A DNA stretch of 64,000 nucleotides from Leguminivora glycinivorella (Eukaryota > Arthropoda > Insecta > Lepidoptera > Tortricidae). Numbering within the stretch: position 1 is the first letter of the stretch; each line of letters begins with the position of its first letter. Below, piece after piece: positions 1-10,243 of this stretch. A program made the position numbers and the translations under genes. The stretch covers positions 6,262,001 to 6,326,000 of the forward strand of contig NC_062971.1 in the NCBI RefSeq assembly GCF_023078275.1, in the 5' to 3' direction. The notes beneath the pieces are model-generated. The model did not search any database, was not told where the DNA came from, and saw only the letters and a program-made list of their open reading frames with translations.

Positions 1-534
1 TTTATTTCTAATATTCTGTCTTCACGCCCCCTCTCGATTTACTAGATGAAGACAAAACATTCGCATTACCATAATATCTGAGTTCATCTGACACAGGGTG
101 AGCGATTCTAAAAAGTTTATACATTACATCTTCGAGACGAGTGTGGAAAAAATTGGTAGATTGGTAGCATAATCCTGGGCAAGATGTACCAGATTAACAA
201 AAATGCCCCAGGAAGTTTGTAAAAAATGTTCCTGTTTTGTTACCGAAAAAATATACATAAAAAATCTGGTAGGTAGCAAAAACGGAGAGTTGATATAAAC
301 TTCCAGAGAAATTCCCGATGAACTACAGTATGGGGTTCTTCTAAAAACGAGTGTACAAGTTTTTAATGGGTCGGCAACGCGCATGTGACACCCCTTGAGT
401 TGCAGGTCCATAGTTTACGGTGACCGCTTTCCATCAGGTGGACCGTTTACCTGTTTGCCACCGACGTGGTATAAAAAATGGAATGGATTCGAGTAAATGG
501 GACTTAGATATGTGGTAGAGCATTTCAGCAGGGT

Positions 535-662
535 TAGCACATGATTGCCGCGGGAGTATGTCGCCGCGAGATAGACTACCCGTCCTTATGTCATTTATAC
601 AGTTAGAAGAAGACGTATGATCTATCTCGCGGCGACATACTCTCGCGGCCATCATGTGCTAG
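535..662. repeat. Hairpin element, 43-bp arms
   Basis: ttagcacatgat...cgccgcgagataga at the left is mirrored by tctatctcgcggcgacatac...atcatgtgctaa-type sequence at the right. A GC-rich MITE-like palindrome. Confidence 0.7.
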
Positions 663-720
663 GCCTACTGAATCATGACCAGCCTACCAATTTTTATTAA
701 TATCAAAGACATAATTCAAA

Positions 721-945
721 TGTACAAACTTTTTGAGAATCGCTCGTGAGTCGTTTACAGCGTTTTTTTAATTCTATTCAAGCTAAGCCAGACGGATTGT
801 CTTCATGCCGGCATTGGAGTCGCGATAATGCACGTCTATTTGAAGATATTTATATCGGTAACACAATGTGATCTATTTTAAGGCGGACAGGTTTACAAAC
901 AAAGCACGGGACGAAAATGTTACGCTTCGATGATTAATGGTTTTT
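721..945 (+). repeat. Direct repeat unit 1 of 3
   Basis: Shares tgtacaaactttttgagaat through 'gcattggagtcgcgataatg' and 'caatgtgatctattttaag' with 1498-1735; the 3' part recurs at 2556-2700. The start also resembles the inverse of 99-125. Confidence 0.65.
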
Positions 946-1119
946 TTTTGTACCGTGTAATCAAAAAGTCAGTTATTAGATACAAGAAGTGTAGGTAATC
1001 TAATTTAGTTTTATTTAGATGAATAAATTAACATTATTTTGAACGTAGATATTAGGGCCAAAGTTGTCCACCCCACTTTTTTTGTAACATGGGTATTATA
1101 TCCCTGGTAGGAAAAAAAA

Positions 1120-1220
1120 AGTCCCAAATTTTCCATACATTTTCCAAACCTTCCATTCCGTTACCGTAATAAAAAGTGTATGAAAAAATGGTAACGGAAT
1201 GGGAAAAAAAATCTTGGGAC
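1120..1220. repeat. Imperfect hairpin
   Basis: gtcccaaattttcc and ccattccgttacc are mirrored by ggtaacggaatgg and atcttgggac. Weak MITE candidate. Confidence 0.5.
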
Positions 1221-1497
1221 ACTTTTTTCTCCCATTATAATTGAAAGAGCTGCTATTCTGAGTGGAAACCACACAAAAATTTCCAAATCGAAAAAAGTAG
1301 GGTACGGTTTCATACAAACATCATAGGGAATTTTGGGAAATCTGTTAGATCTTGCTCAGCATCATGTACTCTACTAGCTCACAATTTTTATTTGCCATTA
1401 AACGTAACAGTTTGGCAAGTTAATTCATGTACAAAATTAGTTTAAGTTGTTTTTTTTTTCAAAAAAAAAAAAAAACAATATCGAAAACGTGTTCCAA

Positions 1498-1735
1498 TGT
1501 ACAAACTTTTTGAGAATCGCTCGTGAGTCGTCTAGAGCGTTTTTTTTATCTTATTCAAGCTAAGCCAGACGGATTGTCTACATGCCGGCATTGGAGTCGC
1601 GATAATGCACGTTTATTTGAAGATATTTATATCTGTAACACAATGTGATCTATTTTAAGCCGGACATGTTTGCAAACAAAGCCCTAGTTTACGATATTAG
1701 TGACACCTTGTAGTTTTTTATGTACGGTGTAAATA
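1498..1735 (+). repeat. Direct repeat unit 2 of 3
   Basis: Diverged copy of 721-945 that continues into 'gatattagtgacaccttg', shared with unit 3. Confidence 0.65.
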
Positions 1736-1893
1736 AACTGTAAATTATTAGGTAAGCTACAGCGAGACAAATCTCGACTGGGGGACAATTGTAACCGATC
1801 CATTTTTTCCATTATTACACTATGATGTTGAGTTCTACATGTATCCACTGAACACGCCTACCATACATATCACCGGTGGACACTCTTATTTAA

Positions 1894-2052
1894 TTTAATT
1901 TTTAATAAGCAGAAACGTCTGCTAACGATTCTAAACATTTCTATATTAAAGGAAAAAAAATGAATGTTTTAAGGAATGAAAGGAATGTGTTGGTTGTGAA
2001 AAGGAATGTTTAGAATCGTTAGCAGACGTTTCTGCTTCTTAAAAATTAAATT
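1894..2052. repeat. Hairpin element, 47-bp arms
   Basis: The arms centred on cagaaacgtctgctaacg (1894-1940) and its complement (2004-2052) are nearly perfect. Confidence 0.7.
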
Positions 2053-2211
2053 TAGTATGGGTTAGCACATTGTTACTGGTGAATTCTCAATATAACTTGA
2101 GACTCCAGTGCCGTTACAAGACGTAATAGTCTGTCGGCAGATGGCGCTAGACGTCACCCCAAGACGTATGTACATAAGAAAGGCATGGAAAGATTTGCGA
2201 TGTCCGACGTG

Positions 2212-2285
2212 GCTTCCGTAGCTCAATTGGTTAAGAGCATTGCACGGATTGCAAAAAGGATGCAGGTTCAAGTCCCGCCGGAAGC
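2212..2285 (+). other. tRNA-like sequence in a repeat
   Basis: Seven-base acceptor GCTTCCG/CGGAAGC, D arm GCTC/GAGC and a T arm with TTCAAGT give a cloverleaf outline. The anticodon arm (TTGC/GCAA) lacks U33, and the T stem has one mismatch, so it is probably a tRNA-derived repeat rather than a working gene. It lies between inverted arms (1938-1964 and 2295-2321). Confidence 0.5.
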
Positions 2286-2555
2286 GTAAATTTTTCAATT
2301 TTTTCCTTTAATATAGAAACTTTTATTTAATAATGCAAACATTGTAAAACATGGAAAAAATTGACCAGTTACATTTGCCCCTCAGTCGAGATTTGCCCGG
2401 TGTACCTTGACCCGGTTACCGTGTAAGATGTGTGCATAATTTTTTTTAGTTTAATTTCAATGATTAAATTAACATTATTTTGAAAAGGAAGGTGTTTCCA
2501 TTTTTGTTACCGGACATGAATAAAAATTTTGTAACAAAAAGGATTTTTTTATATT

Positions 2556-2700
2556 AGTTAGACAATGTGATCTATTCTAAGGCGAACGGGTTTGCAAACA
2601 AAGCACGGGACGAAAATGTTACACTTCGATGATTAATAGTAGTTTATGGTATTAGTGAGACCTTGATTTTTTTTGTACGGTGTTAATACTGTAATTATTA
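2556..2700 (+). repeat. Direct repeat unit 3 of 3, 3' part only
   Basis: Starts acaatgtgatctattctaag and carries the gcacgggacgaaaatgttac word of unit 1 and the gtattagtgagaccttg word of unit 2. Confidence 0.6.
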
Positions 2701-2710
2701 GGTACATGAA

Positions 2711-2935
2711 ATATAAATAAATAAATAAATATTGGGGGACACCTTACACAGATAAACTTAGCCCCAAACTAAGCAAAGCTTGTACTATGGGTGCTAAGCG
2801 ACGATATACATACTTAAATAGATAAATACATACTTATATACATAGAAAACACCCATGACCTAGGAACAAATATCTGTGCTCATCACACAAATAAATGCCC
2901 ATACCGGGATTCGAACCCAGGACCGAGGAGGATAT
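2711..2935 (-). mobile_element. tRNA-derived SINE, family 1
   Basis: The minus-strand head contains a B-box-like T arm (2906-2923, cgaacccagg on plus). The body has the words 'tagccccaaactaagcaaagc' and 'gggtgctaagcgacg', and the 3' tail is an (ATTT)n tract at 2713-2730. Copies: 5321, 60318 and a fragment at 6405. Confidence 0.75.
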
Positions 2936-2950
2936 AGATCGTTTATTTTA

Positions 2951-3098
2951 GTTTTATAGTATTTTAAAGAGAGATTTGCATTAACATTCCTTAATTTCAT
3001 AATGAAGAGTCTGATTTTACACAGAAAAGAGTAGAAGCGATACATAATACTGATTTAGAAGAAATCTACGTTTGATTCTTTGAATAGAGACATAATAA
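2951..3098 (+). repeat. Left copy of ~150-bp direct repeat around the RTE-like insertion
   Basis: Begins gttttatagtattttaaag and ends gacataataa at the insertion edge; about 90% identical to 3337-3487 by eye. Confidence 0.8.
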
Positions 3099-3336
3099 CC
3101 TGTGTGGTGACGGGTTAAAAATTTCACCATCCCCTTTCTTCCCGTGGGTGTCGTAGAAGTCGACTGTGGGATATGGGTTAAATTGTGGCGTAGGCGAGAG
3201 GCTGGCAACCTGTCACTGCAATGTCAAAGTTGCGTTTTCTTTCAACCCCTTATTTGCCAAGAGTGGCACTGAAACTTGAGTAGTTTCATGTGCTCTGCAT
3301 ACCCCTTGATGGGATACAGGCGTGATTGTATGTTAT
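3099..3336 (+). mobile_element. RTE-like non-LTR 3' end
   Basis: A 238-bp 5'-truncated fragment with the 3' UTR words 'gtgacgggttaaaaatttc' and 'gggatacaggcgtgattg' common in lepidopteran non-LTR elements, ending in a short TATG-type tail. Flanked by direct repeats of about 150 bp. Confidence 0.65.
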
Positions 3337-3487
3337 GTTTTATAATATTTTAAAGAGAGATTTGCATTAACATTCCTTAATTTCATGATGAAGAGTCTGA
3401 TTAAAAACACAGAAAAGAGTATATGCGATACATAAATACTGATTTAGAAGAAATCTACGTTTGATTTGTTAAACAAAGACATAATAA
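3337..3487 (+). repeat. Right copy of ~150-bp direct repeat around the RTE-like insertion
   Basis: Begins gttttataatattttaaag right after the insertion's TATG tail and ends gacataataa. Confidence 0.8.
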
Positions 3488-3739
3488 AAAGTGTAGGTAC
3501 GAATATTTTTATTCATAGATAGAGGTGGTGTCATAAGATGTGCAAATATGTCAAATCAGGGCAACGTTAGCGATGTAAACATAAACCATTAGATTTGACA
3601 TTGAATCCTAACCACTTCGCTGAAGTACCGGGCCGAAAGAGCGTATACAAAGTCTGGTTAACTGCGAGCTAACCGAATTGCCGCAGTGAAGGTCTATAAA
3701 ACTTTTTGTAAAAAACGACAACTTGACCGAAAGCGGATT

Positions 3740-4035
3740 CATCATCATCATCATCCTCCTTGCATTATCCCGGCATTTGCCACGTCTCATGGGAGCCTGG
3801 GGTCCGCTTTGACAACTAATCCCAAGATTTGGCGTAGGCTCTAGTTTTACGAAAGCGACTGCCATCTGACCTTCCAACCCGAAGGGTAACTAGACCTTTT
3901 TGGAATTAGTCCGGTTTCCTCACGATGTTTTCCTACGCACGTTAGTTCCGAAAATCTGGTGCGAGCCGGGGTTCGAACCGGCGACCTCTGGAACGAAAGT
4001 CGCACGCACTTACCGCGCGGCTACCAGAGGCCGGA
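3740..4035 (-). mobile_element. tRNA-derived SINE, family 2
   Basis: The minus-strand head has an A box near 4010-4023 and a B box (ggttcgaacc at 3971-3980), so it could be transcribed by RNA polymerase III. The tail is a (GAT)n repeat (3740-3757). Body words include 'gattagtccggtttcctcacg' on plus, a familiar lepidopteran SINE signature. Confidence 0.8.
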
Positions 4036-4111
4036 GCGGCCCAACTGAAAGCGGATTCATTGAATTTAATGAGGAAGAAGCAGTACTAAACAATGCAATT
4101 GTTTACAGGTG

Positions 4112-4252
4112 TACAGTCAACCAATTGGAACCCTAGGCCACTGTAGAACTATGTCATAGTGACGTTATAAATCAGATTCTAAGAAATCTCTTACTGATTG
4201 TCATTTTGACATGGTTGTAGAGTGGCCTAGGGTTCCAAATGGTTGACTGTAC
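4112..4252. mobile_element. MITE (tacagtcaacca termini), copy 1
   Basis: 141-bp element with inverted ends tacagtcaaccaattggaac / tccaaatggttgactgta. A full copy is at 23600-23738 and a partial one at 23486-23552. Confidence 0.8.
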
Positions 4253-4330
4253 GTAGGTACTTGTACAGTTGAAACAAATCATGCGTCAAATTTAAAGTCT
4301 AGCGAATCTCATACATATTTATTTGGTCAT

Positions 4331-4460
4331 GAATTACAAATTACAAATCATTTATTCAGCAAATAGGCCACAGGGGCACTTTTACACGTCAATATACAAG
4401 TTGAACTAAAATTACAATTAATAATACTAATTCTAAGTTCTAACTAAAGTATTACGCTAC
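4331..4460 (-). mobile_element. Non-LTR 3' end fragment
   Basis: Short tandem tail (attacaaattacaaatca) followed by 'ggccacaggggcacttttac', resembling the 3' tails of CR1-like elements read backwards. Confidence 0.5.
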
Positions 4461-4469
4461 TACAATGAT

Positions 4470-4620
4470 TACGCCGTGTCTTGCGTGGGCGACGGTCGCG
4501 CGACCGTCGCCGTCGCGTCATCGCATCGTCTACTTCCATATCGATAAGATTTGATTTCGTATGCGTCGCATCACTGTCGCGCGACCATCGCGCGACCGTC
4601 GCCCACGCAAGCCACGGCGT
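4470..4620. repeat. CG-rich hairpin element
   Basis: acgccgtgtcttgcgtgggc with gacggtcgcgcga is mirrored at 4575-4619. CpG-rich in an AT-rich region. Confidence 0.65.
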
Positions 4621-4932
4621 TAGAGATGTATAAGGTCTCTAAATGTCGATATTCGACTAAAAACATGCAAGAAATAATCACCTGTATATTTCCACTGTTT
4701 ACAAATTATTTGCAATACGCGCTCGAGGATTGACACAGATGCAGGAGAAATGGCAAAGAGATTCAAATGGAAACAACAGCGACACTGTAACTCGGGGTTC
4801 ATCGACTTTCCTCCTTACAAATTATAACAACAATCTGCCCTATTCGAACAATTGTAACAAAATTTGAATAAGATACAAATCTGTGTGTAAAAAGTGACTA
4901 CCCTTCACAATACTAATTTAATTTATTATACA

Positions 4933-5110
4933 CTAGCTTTTGCCCGCGGCTTTGCTCGCGTTAGAAAGAGACAAAAAGTAGCCTGTGTCACTCTCCATTC
5001 TTTCAACTATCTCCACTTAAAAAATCACGACAATTTGTCGCTCCGTTTTGCCGTGAAAGACGGACAAACAAACAGACACACACTTTCCCATTTATAATAT
5101 TAAGTATGGA
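4933..5110 (-). mobile_element. Short Helitron-like element, copy 1
   Basis: Read on the minus strand it starts TCCATACTTAATATTATAA and ends GCAAAAGCTAG, between host A and T with no duplication. These are hallmarks of non-autonomous Helitrons. Six copies are in the window. Confidence 0.75.
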
Positions 5111-5320
5111 TTATAATGGATATGTCGTATCAAGATCGAATATTTAACATACCAATATTGAGGTAACTCGTTACTGAACAAATAAGTGTACCTACCTACA
5201 TACCTTTAATAGTTTTAGTAATAGATTGGGCGCAACGACAACAAACTGCTCTGCAGTTTGGCGAAACATTAATTTAAGGTGTCTACATTAAATTGTAAAT
5301 TTTGATTATAACAAAACATT

Positions 5321-5578
5321 CGACGACTTAGATGGCCTAGTCGGTAGCCTGTGAAGCCGGGATCCTGGGTTCTAATCCCGGTAAATATGGCAAATTGTAT
5401 GATGAACACAGATTTTTTTTTTTACTTAAGTCATGGTAGTTGTCTATAGAAATATGTACGCATTGTTCTTTATAAATTTGTATTTCGTCGCCTAGTACCC
5501 ATATAGTACAGTAGCAATGATTAGTTTCGGTCTTGGTCGATTTGTGTAAGATATCCCCGCAATATTTCTTTATTTATG
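5321..5578 (+). mobile_element. tRNA-derived SINE, family 1
   Basis: The head reads ggcctagtcggtagcctgtg with a T arm near 5366-5384 (ctgggttctaatcccgg), followed by the 'gcctagtacccatatagtac' body and a T/A-rich tail. It is diverged. Confidence 0.7.
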
Positions 5579-6404
5579 GTTTGAATCGACTAGTATATAT
5601 TCATTTTGTCGAGTAAATCGGGAAACAAATAGTACGCAACAAGTTAAGGTCGCCGTATACATAATATTGTAGTGAATGGGGTAGGAAACACAGAGAATAA
5701 AAAATCATGGATGTCTGACCTTGATCGTAATAGTTACGCAACGGTTTTTTTTTCAACGCAACGTGTTTATTTCTGAACTGGCTGGTTTTGTAAAGTTTTT
5801 TTTTCCCGTCATGGCTTTTAATCCTCACCAATTTAAGCAAGGTGAATTCTGCCAATGTGAATTTTGGTGAAATAAAGATTGATTTTCTGCACTTACACTT
5901 ACAAGGGGGTCTCTTTTTCTCTGCAGCTGACTGTACTTGACACTTGGCCCATGTGACACACATTTGAAATAGGAACCTATTGAATCTTTTTTGCAAATTC
6001 GGATATCGTGAACTTAATATTATTTTTTTTTTCTAAGATAAGCCTACCACTAATAAATTACGTCGCACATAGGGATATTTGACTAAAAAAGCTGGCCAAA
6101 ATTAAGTACCTATATATGTAGATTTTTATAAGTAGTTCCATTGTGTCAATCCAAATATGCTATTTTAATTTATTATTATTTGTACTTATTAAGATCGACT
6201 AATGACCAGCTTTTTTATTGAAATACCCCTATGTGCGTCGATGACTAACTGTCCACTTCGCATCTTTTGTTAAAAATCATATTTTTTTCTTTAAATTCAT
6301 AGTTTTATTTTATATTTGCATCTAAATCTAGAAGAATTTAATTAAATGTCATTCAAATGGAAACCAACGTAGATTACTTGTAATTGAAAATTAGGGGAAA
6401 GTGA

Positions 6405-6480
6405 TACTAAATTAACCTTGTCCTAAACTAAACAAATCTTTGCTATGGCTACATAGCGACGATAAAGGTACTTTATTATT
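6405..6480 (-). mobile_element. SINE family 1, 3' fragment
   Basis: Only the 3' body words survive (cctaaactaaacaaatctttg, then gctacatagcgacgataaa). Confidence 0.55.
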
Positions 6481-7500
6481 ATTTAACTATTTTCTAACTA
6501 TTATAAGGTTTATAATTCAACTTCCACATAAATGTATAATAATGTATATTGGCCCTTTTGCCAATTCGTAGAAACTTTTGAAACTAGTGCCCCGTGCAAA
6601 ATAGCCTGTCACAGCGTTGAAAACTTTAAAACTATTGGAATTTTATATCCCAAGTTTATGTCAAGTCGAGATTTTCGCATCGGTTGAACTTTGCAGTGTC
6701 ATCGAAACGTTTTAAAGTTATTGGTTTTCTTGCTCAAAACTGCTTTGCTGAATTGCAAAAAGAAGTAAAATTTGATAATGTGTGCGTGATTTAAATTTTA
6801 TGACGCATCAGAAACTAGCTACGGTATGAATGGGATATATCTAAATTAATGGCATATCGTATCTAGAGCTAACATCATCATAAAATACGAATCGGGCCAG
6901 TATTATCTACTCTTATTACGTTTCGCTTAGGTACTTCTCTAAGTTGAGATCACGCGACCCCGTTTCGGGTTAGTATAAAATTAGCTTTCTTGAACGAAGT
7001 GAATTAATTTCTCCTATCCATTTAACAATAAGATCAAAGCTTAAAACTATTTAAACGAATACTTTCGCAGTGACGTAAGTCCTTATTTGAAAAATGTACT
7101 ACTTTAAAAATTACATTAAAAATGGAGACGCGACAGAAAATTAATGGAAAAATTTTAGCTGGTGCTTGAAAATGAAATAAGTAAAAAAAAAAACAAGTTT
7201 CTAGTAAAGTTGAAATGACAAAGCTTACACACCTACGCGACGACAAATAATTCATTTGAAAATGTTTTAACACATCAAACAAAACTCCTCGCTTTTGTAA
7301 TTTCGCATTGTTGAGAATAATTTATATTCGTGAAAGTTTCATGCACCCCGAACTAGGAGAATACTATGTTATGCAAATTTGTCAAGTTTATGCGGGAGCT
7401 AAAAATTTATTAAAACTCCGTGTAACATAAATAATATCTGCTTAAAAACGTTCCTCGGAAAGAGAAATATTATTTTGATGGCGCAAGGCGCAACATATTT
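6481..7500. other. Nothing recognised
   Basis: AT-rich DNA with only short chance frames; no repeat family recognised by eye. Confidence 0.4.
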
Positions 7501-8164
7501 GAGCATTTTCAGAATTTGGGTCCCCCCAATTAGCAAAAATTGTTAACAAAAATTAACTCGCTGTCAGTTTTGTGACGACAATTAAGCATAAAATCTATCT
7601 AAAAATTTACTTTTTTCACATTTTAAATGTAGATTATCGCTTAAAGTTTATGAAAAATCGAGGTTTCGCTCTCGACTGTTTCCTCCTCCAAAACTTAACC
7701 AATCGTTACGAAATTTGGAAATCAGAATGACAAGGAAATTATCTGTGTCGGACCGTTTCGTTTTTTTGGATAATTGATCTCAGTTTTGAATACCACGCCT
7801 TTCTTTCTGGCAAATTAAATTAAGCCGTTTTGGCCAACTTTGAGAGGCTATAATTCCTTTTAAAACAAAAATATCAAAAAAAGCAAAACGGTCCGACACA
7901 GATATTGATAATAAAAATCTGTGTTGAAAAAACCATTGATCTAGCTTCAAAAACCAGAGAGGAAACAGGCGAGAGCGTTTGTATGGAGAAATGAGGGGTA
8001 TCGTATCGTCTTAAATGTAGATTATCGCTTAAAGTTTATGTAATTAACACAAAAACAATATTTTTATTGAACTTTCATTCTTAATTATCGTCATAAAACT
8101 GACAGCGAGTTAATTTTTGTTAACAACTTTCGCTAATTGGGGGGTCCCAAATTCTGAAAATGCC
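7501..8164. mobile_element. MITE (cattttcagaatttggg termini) with nested insertion
   Basis: The terminal inverted repeats, about 75 bp, match the complete copy at 53247-53523. A 358-bp insertion sits inside at 7653-8010. Confidence 0.75.
7653..8010 (-). mobile_element. 358-bp insertion with 30-bp target duplication
   Basis: Ends aaaaatcgagg and gtatcgtatcgtc. An exact 30-bp duplication flanks it (7623-7652 and 8011-8040). A related copy lies at 40492-40839. It carries internal inverted words (ctgtgtcggaccgttt / aacggtccgacacag). Confidence 0.75.
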
Positions 8165-8521
8165 CATTTAGTTGGCTGGCACCACCTACCTAGTTAGGTA
8201 GCGCTATCAGGAAGAGAATTTTTATGGGTCTAATTTTGAAAACTGATGGTCTAAATGTTTTATTCTGTATTGAGAGATGGCAGGCAATGTGTTACCACTA
8301 CAAAATTTTGACAAGAATCCTATACTTATATCCTATATTCTTTTTACTCACGCGGCGACATCATGTCACGACGAGAAATAAGTCATTTTAAAATGTTTTT
8401 ACAACTAAACCAAATTCTTCGCGATGTTAATAATCCATATGTTTTTATTAAATAAAAACATATAGATTTTTCCTTTTTTATTGTGGAACGTACCACTTTA
8501 TAAATCGCTAATTATAAATGC

Positions 8522-8655
8522 AGACATCAATCGCAATGAAAAAATCAACAGTGATCGACTCTGGCCAACGTGGGACTCGAACCCACATCCTTGGATTGCC
8601 GATCCAATGCGTTCACTCGATCACTGTTGATTTTTTTTTCATTGCGATTGATGTT
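8522..8655. mobile_element. Hairpin element with a half-tRNA core
   Basis: Inverted arms 8522-8558 and 8618-8655 (37-40 bp, near perfect) enclose a minus-strand tRNA-like core with anticodon stem TTGGA/TCCAA and a perfect T arm GTGGG-TTCGAGT-CCCAC. The acceptor and D arms are replaced by the inverted arms. Confidence 0.65.
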
Positions 8656-8774
8656 TGCAAATTCTTCGCCTTTAAAATTTCCTATTATTGAAAATAATTT
8701 AAATTCCCAAAAGTTTCATGCACCCCAAACTAGAACCATACTAGTGTTATGTACATTTGTGAAGTTCGTGCAGT

Positions 8775-8893
8775 GGCCTGTTTCTCGAAAGGTACAAGCC
8801 TTGTATTACAAGTGTGTTTCCATGACAACCCATACGATTTGACAGTTCGCGCACTTGTAATACAAGGCTTGTACCTTTCGAGAAACGGGCCCC
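8775..8893. mobile_element. MITE, 40-bp inverted ends
   Basis: Arms 8775-8816 and 8850-8893 (ctcgaaaggtacaagccttg and its complement) are near perfect. Confidence 0.75.
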
Positions 8894-9625
8894 AGGTCAC
8901 ACGGTTGACGCTAAATCTCCGCCGCGTTTTGGCCACGGCATATATTAAGCTCATGTTAATATACTAACACGCTGAAACACATGTCACGAACATGTGTTGC
9001 ATAATTTAGCGCTGATATACACGGTACGAGATGTCACGAGTTTCATTACAATGTTTTTTTTTTTTTTTCAAATTATATATTTTGCTTACTCATGGGCACA
9101 GACTAGCCGAGGCGAAGAATTTAGCCAATCAATGAAGCTATTGAAGCTGGCTCGCCCAGAGCACGCCAAATACACAAACGCTTACGATATATTTATACTA
9201 TCGTTATCGTTATCGGTGTCTAGCGTCAACGATTATATATAATTTCGGCTAGGCCAGCTGATTGCATCTGTTCTAGGGGGCTGATCAGCCGGCTGAATTG
9301 GATGTAACCTCAACATGGAATGGATGTACCAACAACAGTCGCATGTATGTTCGCGTGCCGTGTAAATGGGCCCTTAGTGTCCTAGCTTCTGAAACTTACA
9401 ATCATGTCTAATTAAAATCTCCATTAATATCCACTAAATGTAAAATGTTTTGTTTGTTACCTCGTCATCATGTTTTTGTTTTAATATATTATTAAATGGA
9501 GTGTTTCTCTTCATGGCACATAAATCTTTCCACTAAGCTTACATAAATTCTTTCCGGCATGAAATTCAATTTCTTATTCTACATTTTTAGAGATTTTTCA
9601 GATTAACTCTTCATAGGCTCAATAA

Positions 9626-10188
9626 AAAACCGGCCAAGAGCGTGTCGGGCCACGCTCAGTGTAGGGTTCCGTAGTTTTCCGTATTTTTCTCAAAAACTAC
9701 TGAACCTATGAAGTTCAAAACAATTTTCCTAGAAAGTCTTTATAAAGTTCTACTTTTGTGATTTTTTTCATATTTTTTAAACATATGGTTCAAAAGTTAG
9801 AGGGGGGGACGCACTTTTTTTTCCTTTAGGCGCGATTATTTCCGAAAATATTAATATTATCAAAAAACGATCTTAGTAAACCCTTATTCATTTTTAAATA
9901 CCTATCCAACAATATATCACATGTTGGGGTTGGAATGAAAAAAATTTCAGCCCCCACTTTACATGTAGGGGGGGGGTACCCTAATAAAACATTTTTTCCA
10001 TTTTTTATTTTTGCGCTTTGTCGGCGTGATTGATATACAAATTGGTACCAAATTTCAGCTTTCTAGTGTTAACGGTTACTGAGATTATCCGCGGACGGAC
10101 GGACGGACGGACGGACGGACGGACGGACGGACAGACAGACATGGCGAAACTATAAGGGTTCCTAGTTGACTACGGAACCCTAAAAAAG
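9626..10188 (+). repeat. 'agggttccgta' repeat family, copy A
   Basis: Starts ccggccaagagcgtgtcgggc and ends ggaaccctaaaaa, with a (GGAC)n/(AGAC)n microsatellite near the 3' end (10093-10141). It has no clear coding capacity. Other copies: 10244-11665 (inverted, interrupted), 17067-18222 and 48176-48800. Confidence 0.75.
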
Positions 10189-10243
10189 AAGCCTTTGATG
10201 CTCCTACAAACAATTATGGTCTCCTTGCTATTGACACAAGTTT

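Noticed and set aside
2212..2285. Genuine tRNA gene
   Set aside because: No U33, weak anticodon and T stems, and repeat context.
5601..5996. 131-codon minus-strand frame
   Set aside because: Composition is low complexity, it overlaps a MITE end near 5900, and no domain or splice context is recognised.
10093..10141. GGAC/AGAC microsatellite as a CRISPR-like array
   Set aside because: Simple sequence inside a dispersed repeat, no spacers.
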